Below, one piece after another: positions 60,098 to 62,000 of a stretch of DNA of 62,000 nt (positions are counted from its first letter, which is position 1; the number at the start of each line of letters is the position of its first letter). The DNA is taken from contig CAIIXF020000011.1 in assembly GCA_903813345.2 (NCBI GenBank), positions 12,569,754 through 12,631,753 on the forward strand, read 5' to 3'. Below the pieces are notes generated by a model. The model did not search any database. It was not told where the DNA came from and saw nothing but the letters and a program-made list of their open reading frames with translations. The stretch is from Owenia fusiformis. Its lineage: Eukaryota; Annelida; Polychaeta; Sabellida; Oweniidae. The position numbers and the translations under genes were made by a program.

Positions 60098-62000
60098 ATG
60101 AAGTGTCTGTGGCTGTTACTGAGTGGATATCTTTTAGTGGATTTATGCATTGCTGAGGAAGGTAAGGTTTCATCTCTTACTTGGACGCATGCGGCTTGCA
60201 CTAGCATTACATCTTATTGATCAATTCAATACCACTAAGAAATGAAACAGCCAACTTTTTCTCATCTCAACTTTTATTGCTGCATATCAAACTCATTGTG
60301 TCATTTTTTCCAAATCACAATCAAATGATAAATCACTATTTCTTGAAGATTGTCAAATTCCATGTTGTGATGTATCTATGCTACCCTTTTACAGAGGTGG
60401 AGTTACGTTATGCCTGCTGGGGTAGTGCAGGCCCCCCTGTTGTCAGTGCACAGTGCCCAGTAGGTAAGTCTGCATTTACTTTAGTAGCGATTTTTATAAA
60501 TCCAAATGATTTAATTATACCTGGTACATATATATATAACAAGGCATCGACATGCAAAATGTCACAACCTGCCATTTGTTACAGACGCCGAACGCCAGAT
60601 GCCGTCACAAAAATGGAGACCGTAACAATTTGTCACCACTTATGGTGGTGACATAATTATAATGAATTTCATAAGAATTCATAAAGTCGTTTAACCCTTT
60701 CAATGTTTGGCCCATTTTTCACATACCAAATCTTATTCTTGGAAGTAAATCAGAGCATTATCATTTGCATTGTAAGTAACATCAGAATATTTGTGTCAGT
60801 CAGCAAAACACGCATCTTGAAGTCATCTAATGTTCTAATGTAGTTTTAGATTTTGCAAATTCAGTCTAATTAAGTGAAAACATTTTTTGCATTTTCAGGT
60901 ACTGTCATCCAGATCTTAAGATCAGGCCTTAAAGTAAAGAGAGTCCGGAGCTACCAATGTCAGTACTCAGATGAGGATTGTGGTTGTACTGTAGGTATGT
61001 ACAAATATATTTGTTATATCTCTAAGCATGACATACAACGATGATTAAGGCCATCCCCTACTTAAGAAAATGTCCCTGATATTCCGAACGGACATATGTC
61101 TCGAAGAAGAATTTTGAAGAACTGTCCAATGCCATCTGTGCCACTTCATGGCCATGGACTTGACATAGAAGTATTACATGGTCCCAACTCTTGTTTTGAT
61201 TTTGGCCTTGTGCCATTTGTGCAAACATTTAAAATCGGAAAGGAAAGTGAAACATACCGGGAATGCATAGTGATGTGAATATATTTCAGATGACATGGCG
61301 TGCAACATGCCGGATACAATGGCTTTATGTATGGGCAGGTCTCAATATATATATATGGATATGTTTCAGATGAAAAGGTGTGCAACATGCCAGATATAAT
61401 GGCTTTATGTATGGGCAGGTCTCAATGTATAGATATGAATATATTTCAGATGACAAGGCGTGCAATATGCCAGATACAATGGCTTTATGTATGGGCAGGT
61501 CTCAATGTATAGATATGAATATATTTCAGATGACAAGGCGTGCAACATGCCAGATACAATGGCGTTATGTATGGGCAGGTCTCAATGTATAGATATGAAT
61601 ATATTTTAGATGACAAGGCGTGCAACATGCCAGATACAATGGCTTTATGTATGGGAAGGTCTCAATGTATAGATATGAATATATTTCAGAGGACAAGGCG
61701 TGCAACATGCCGAATACAATGGCGTTATGTATGGGCATGCCTCAATGTATAGATATGAATATATTTCAGATGACAAGGCGTGCAACATGCCAGATACAAT
61801 GGCGTTATGTATGGGCAGGTCTCAATGTATAGATATGAATATATTTAAGATGACAAGGCGTGCAACATGCCGGATACAATGACTTTATGTATGGGCAGGT
61901 CTCAATGTATAGATATGAATATATTTCAGATGACAAGGCGTGCAACATGCCAGATACAATGGCTTTATGTATGGGTAGGTCTCAGTGTAGACTGGATGTA
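60098..62000 (+). CDS. secreted SUEL/rhamnose-binding-lectin-like protein, exons 1-4 (3' end outside window)
   Basis: Exons are 60098-60161, 60395-60463, 60899-60994 and 61930-62000 (open at the window edge). Exon 1 encodes MKCLWLLLSGYLLVDLCIAEE, a signal peptide, with A at -3. Every intron is phase 1, with donors gtaagg, gtaagt and gtatgt and acceptors ttttacag, attttcag and atatttcag. The mature protein reads ELRYACWGS, then a CPVGTVIQI motif, then paired cysteines (YQCQYSDEDCGC), then ACNMPDTMALCMGRSQC. The order C...CPxGxxIxI...C...C...LCxGxxxC resembles the Gal_Lectin (SUEL) fold, which binds L-rhamnose or D-galactose. The usual YGR motif is not evident and the downstream FGDPC-type segment would lie beyond the window, so sugar binding is unproven. 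Intron 3 (60995-61929) is filled with copies of the exon 4 acceptor. The gene lies head to head with the PAN-like gene about 2.7 kb away. Confidence 0.62.
60541..60655. repeat. lectin-intron copy of the dispersed element, with a perfect 9-bp hairpin end
   Basis: It ends in tgtcaccac / ttatg / gtggtgaca (60631-60653), a perfect 9-bp stem with a 5-base loop. The unit copies have the same hairpin with one mismatch. It lies in intron 2 of the lectin-like gene. No transposase is seen, and no Helitron-type CTRR end follows the hairpin. Confidence 0.4.
61275..61990 (+). repeat. 80-bp tandem repeat: nine copies of a 3' splice site plus exon 4 start
   Basis: The presumed exon-start positions are 61290, 61370, 61450, 61530, 61610, 61690, 61770, 61850 and 61930, exactly 80 bp apart. 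Each copy has atatttcag (variants ttttag at 61609 and tttaag at 61849) followed by about 50 bp matching the start of exon 4 and about 20 bp of intron-like sequence. Only the ninth copy continues as GRSQCRLDV; the others read into the next acceptor and reach a stop after the frame shifts (80 is not a multiple of 3). Confidence 0.9.

Noticed and set aside
60217-60651. 144-codon plus-strand open frame
   Set aside because: It is a read-through of intron 1, exon 2 and intron 2 of the lectin-like gene; clear acceptor and donor sites bound the exon part at 60395-60463.
61096-61278. 60-codon frame in intron 3 of the lectin-like gene
   Set aside because: No signal, domain or splice support, and it lies within an intron between well-supported exons.
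61300-61882. Overlapping 60-70 codon frames in the 80-bp repeat
   Set aside because: They result from the 80-bp period shifting frame at each copy and start in intron-like sequence.

Overview
The window looks like animal nuclear DNA, most plausibly from a marine lophotrochozoan such as a mollusc. It is AT-rich, its genes have short exons with consensus GT-AG introns that are nearly all phase 1, and it carries small secreted cysteine-rich domains (PAN/Apple-like and SUEL/rhamnose-lectin-like) of a kind common in such genomes. No bacterial or organellar feature is visible. The taxonomic guess is inference only.

Positions 1-56412 are a tandem macrosatellite of 12 units. Nine or ten are about 5.2-5.4 kb. 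Unit 6 is a 2.16 kb deletion fusion, unit 10 is interrupted by a gap, and units 1 and 12 are cut by the window edge and a second gap. Each full unit holds, in plus coordinates, a 19-bp minisatellite (array A, about 0.7-0.93 kb), a unique spacer of about 3 kb, a second 19-bp minisatellite (array B, about 0.5-0.83 kb) and about 0.3 kb of unique sequence. Arrays A and B share flanks and are old duplicates of one module of roughly 1.2 kb. Together they contain about 900 copies of the 19-mer. Both runs of N are exactly 500 bases, so they are placeholders and the true copy number is unknown.

The macrosatellite does not appear to be empty. On the minus strand, starting at 57440, is a gene with a signal-peptide exon (57362-57440) and a PAN-like exon (57109 down into the gap). 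Inside the tandem units I find two further minus-strand exon candidates. Exon a is 156 bp with 10 copies. Exon b is 84 bp with 11 copies. Both are phase 1-1. Spliced a+b gives exactly 240 bp, or 80 residues, with a PAN/Apple-like cysteine pattern, and each macro-unit would supply one such domain. On this reading the 19-bp arrays are intronic and the macrosatellite is an amplified two-exon domain cassette of a secreted protein. This is inferred from splice sites, phase and cysteine spacing; no transcript evidence is available here.

Positions 57441-60097 are a divergent intergenic region with a repeat of about 75 bp (59149-59553), each full unit of which can fold into an 11-bp hairpin. Positions 60098-62000 hold the start of a plus-strand gene for a secreted SUEL/rhamnose-lectin-like protein. 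Its third intron contains nine 80-bp tandem copies of a 3' splice site plus the start of the fourth exon, and only the last copy reads on into exon sequence. The two genes lie head to head, both encode secreted cysteine-rich domains, and both have tandem duplication within or around their exons.
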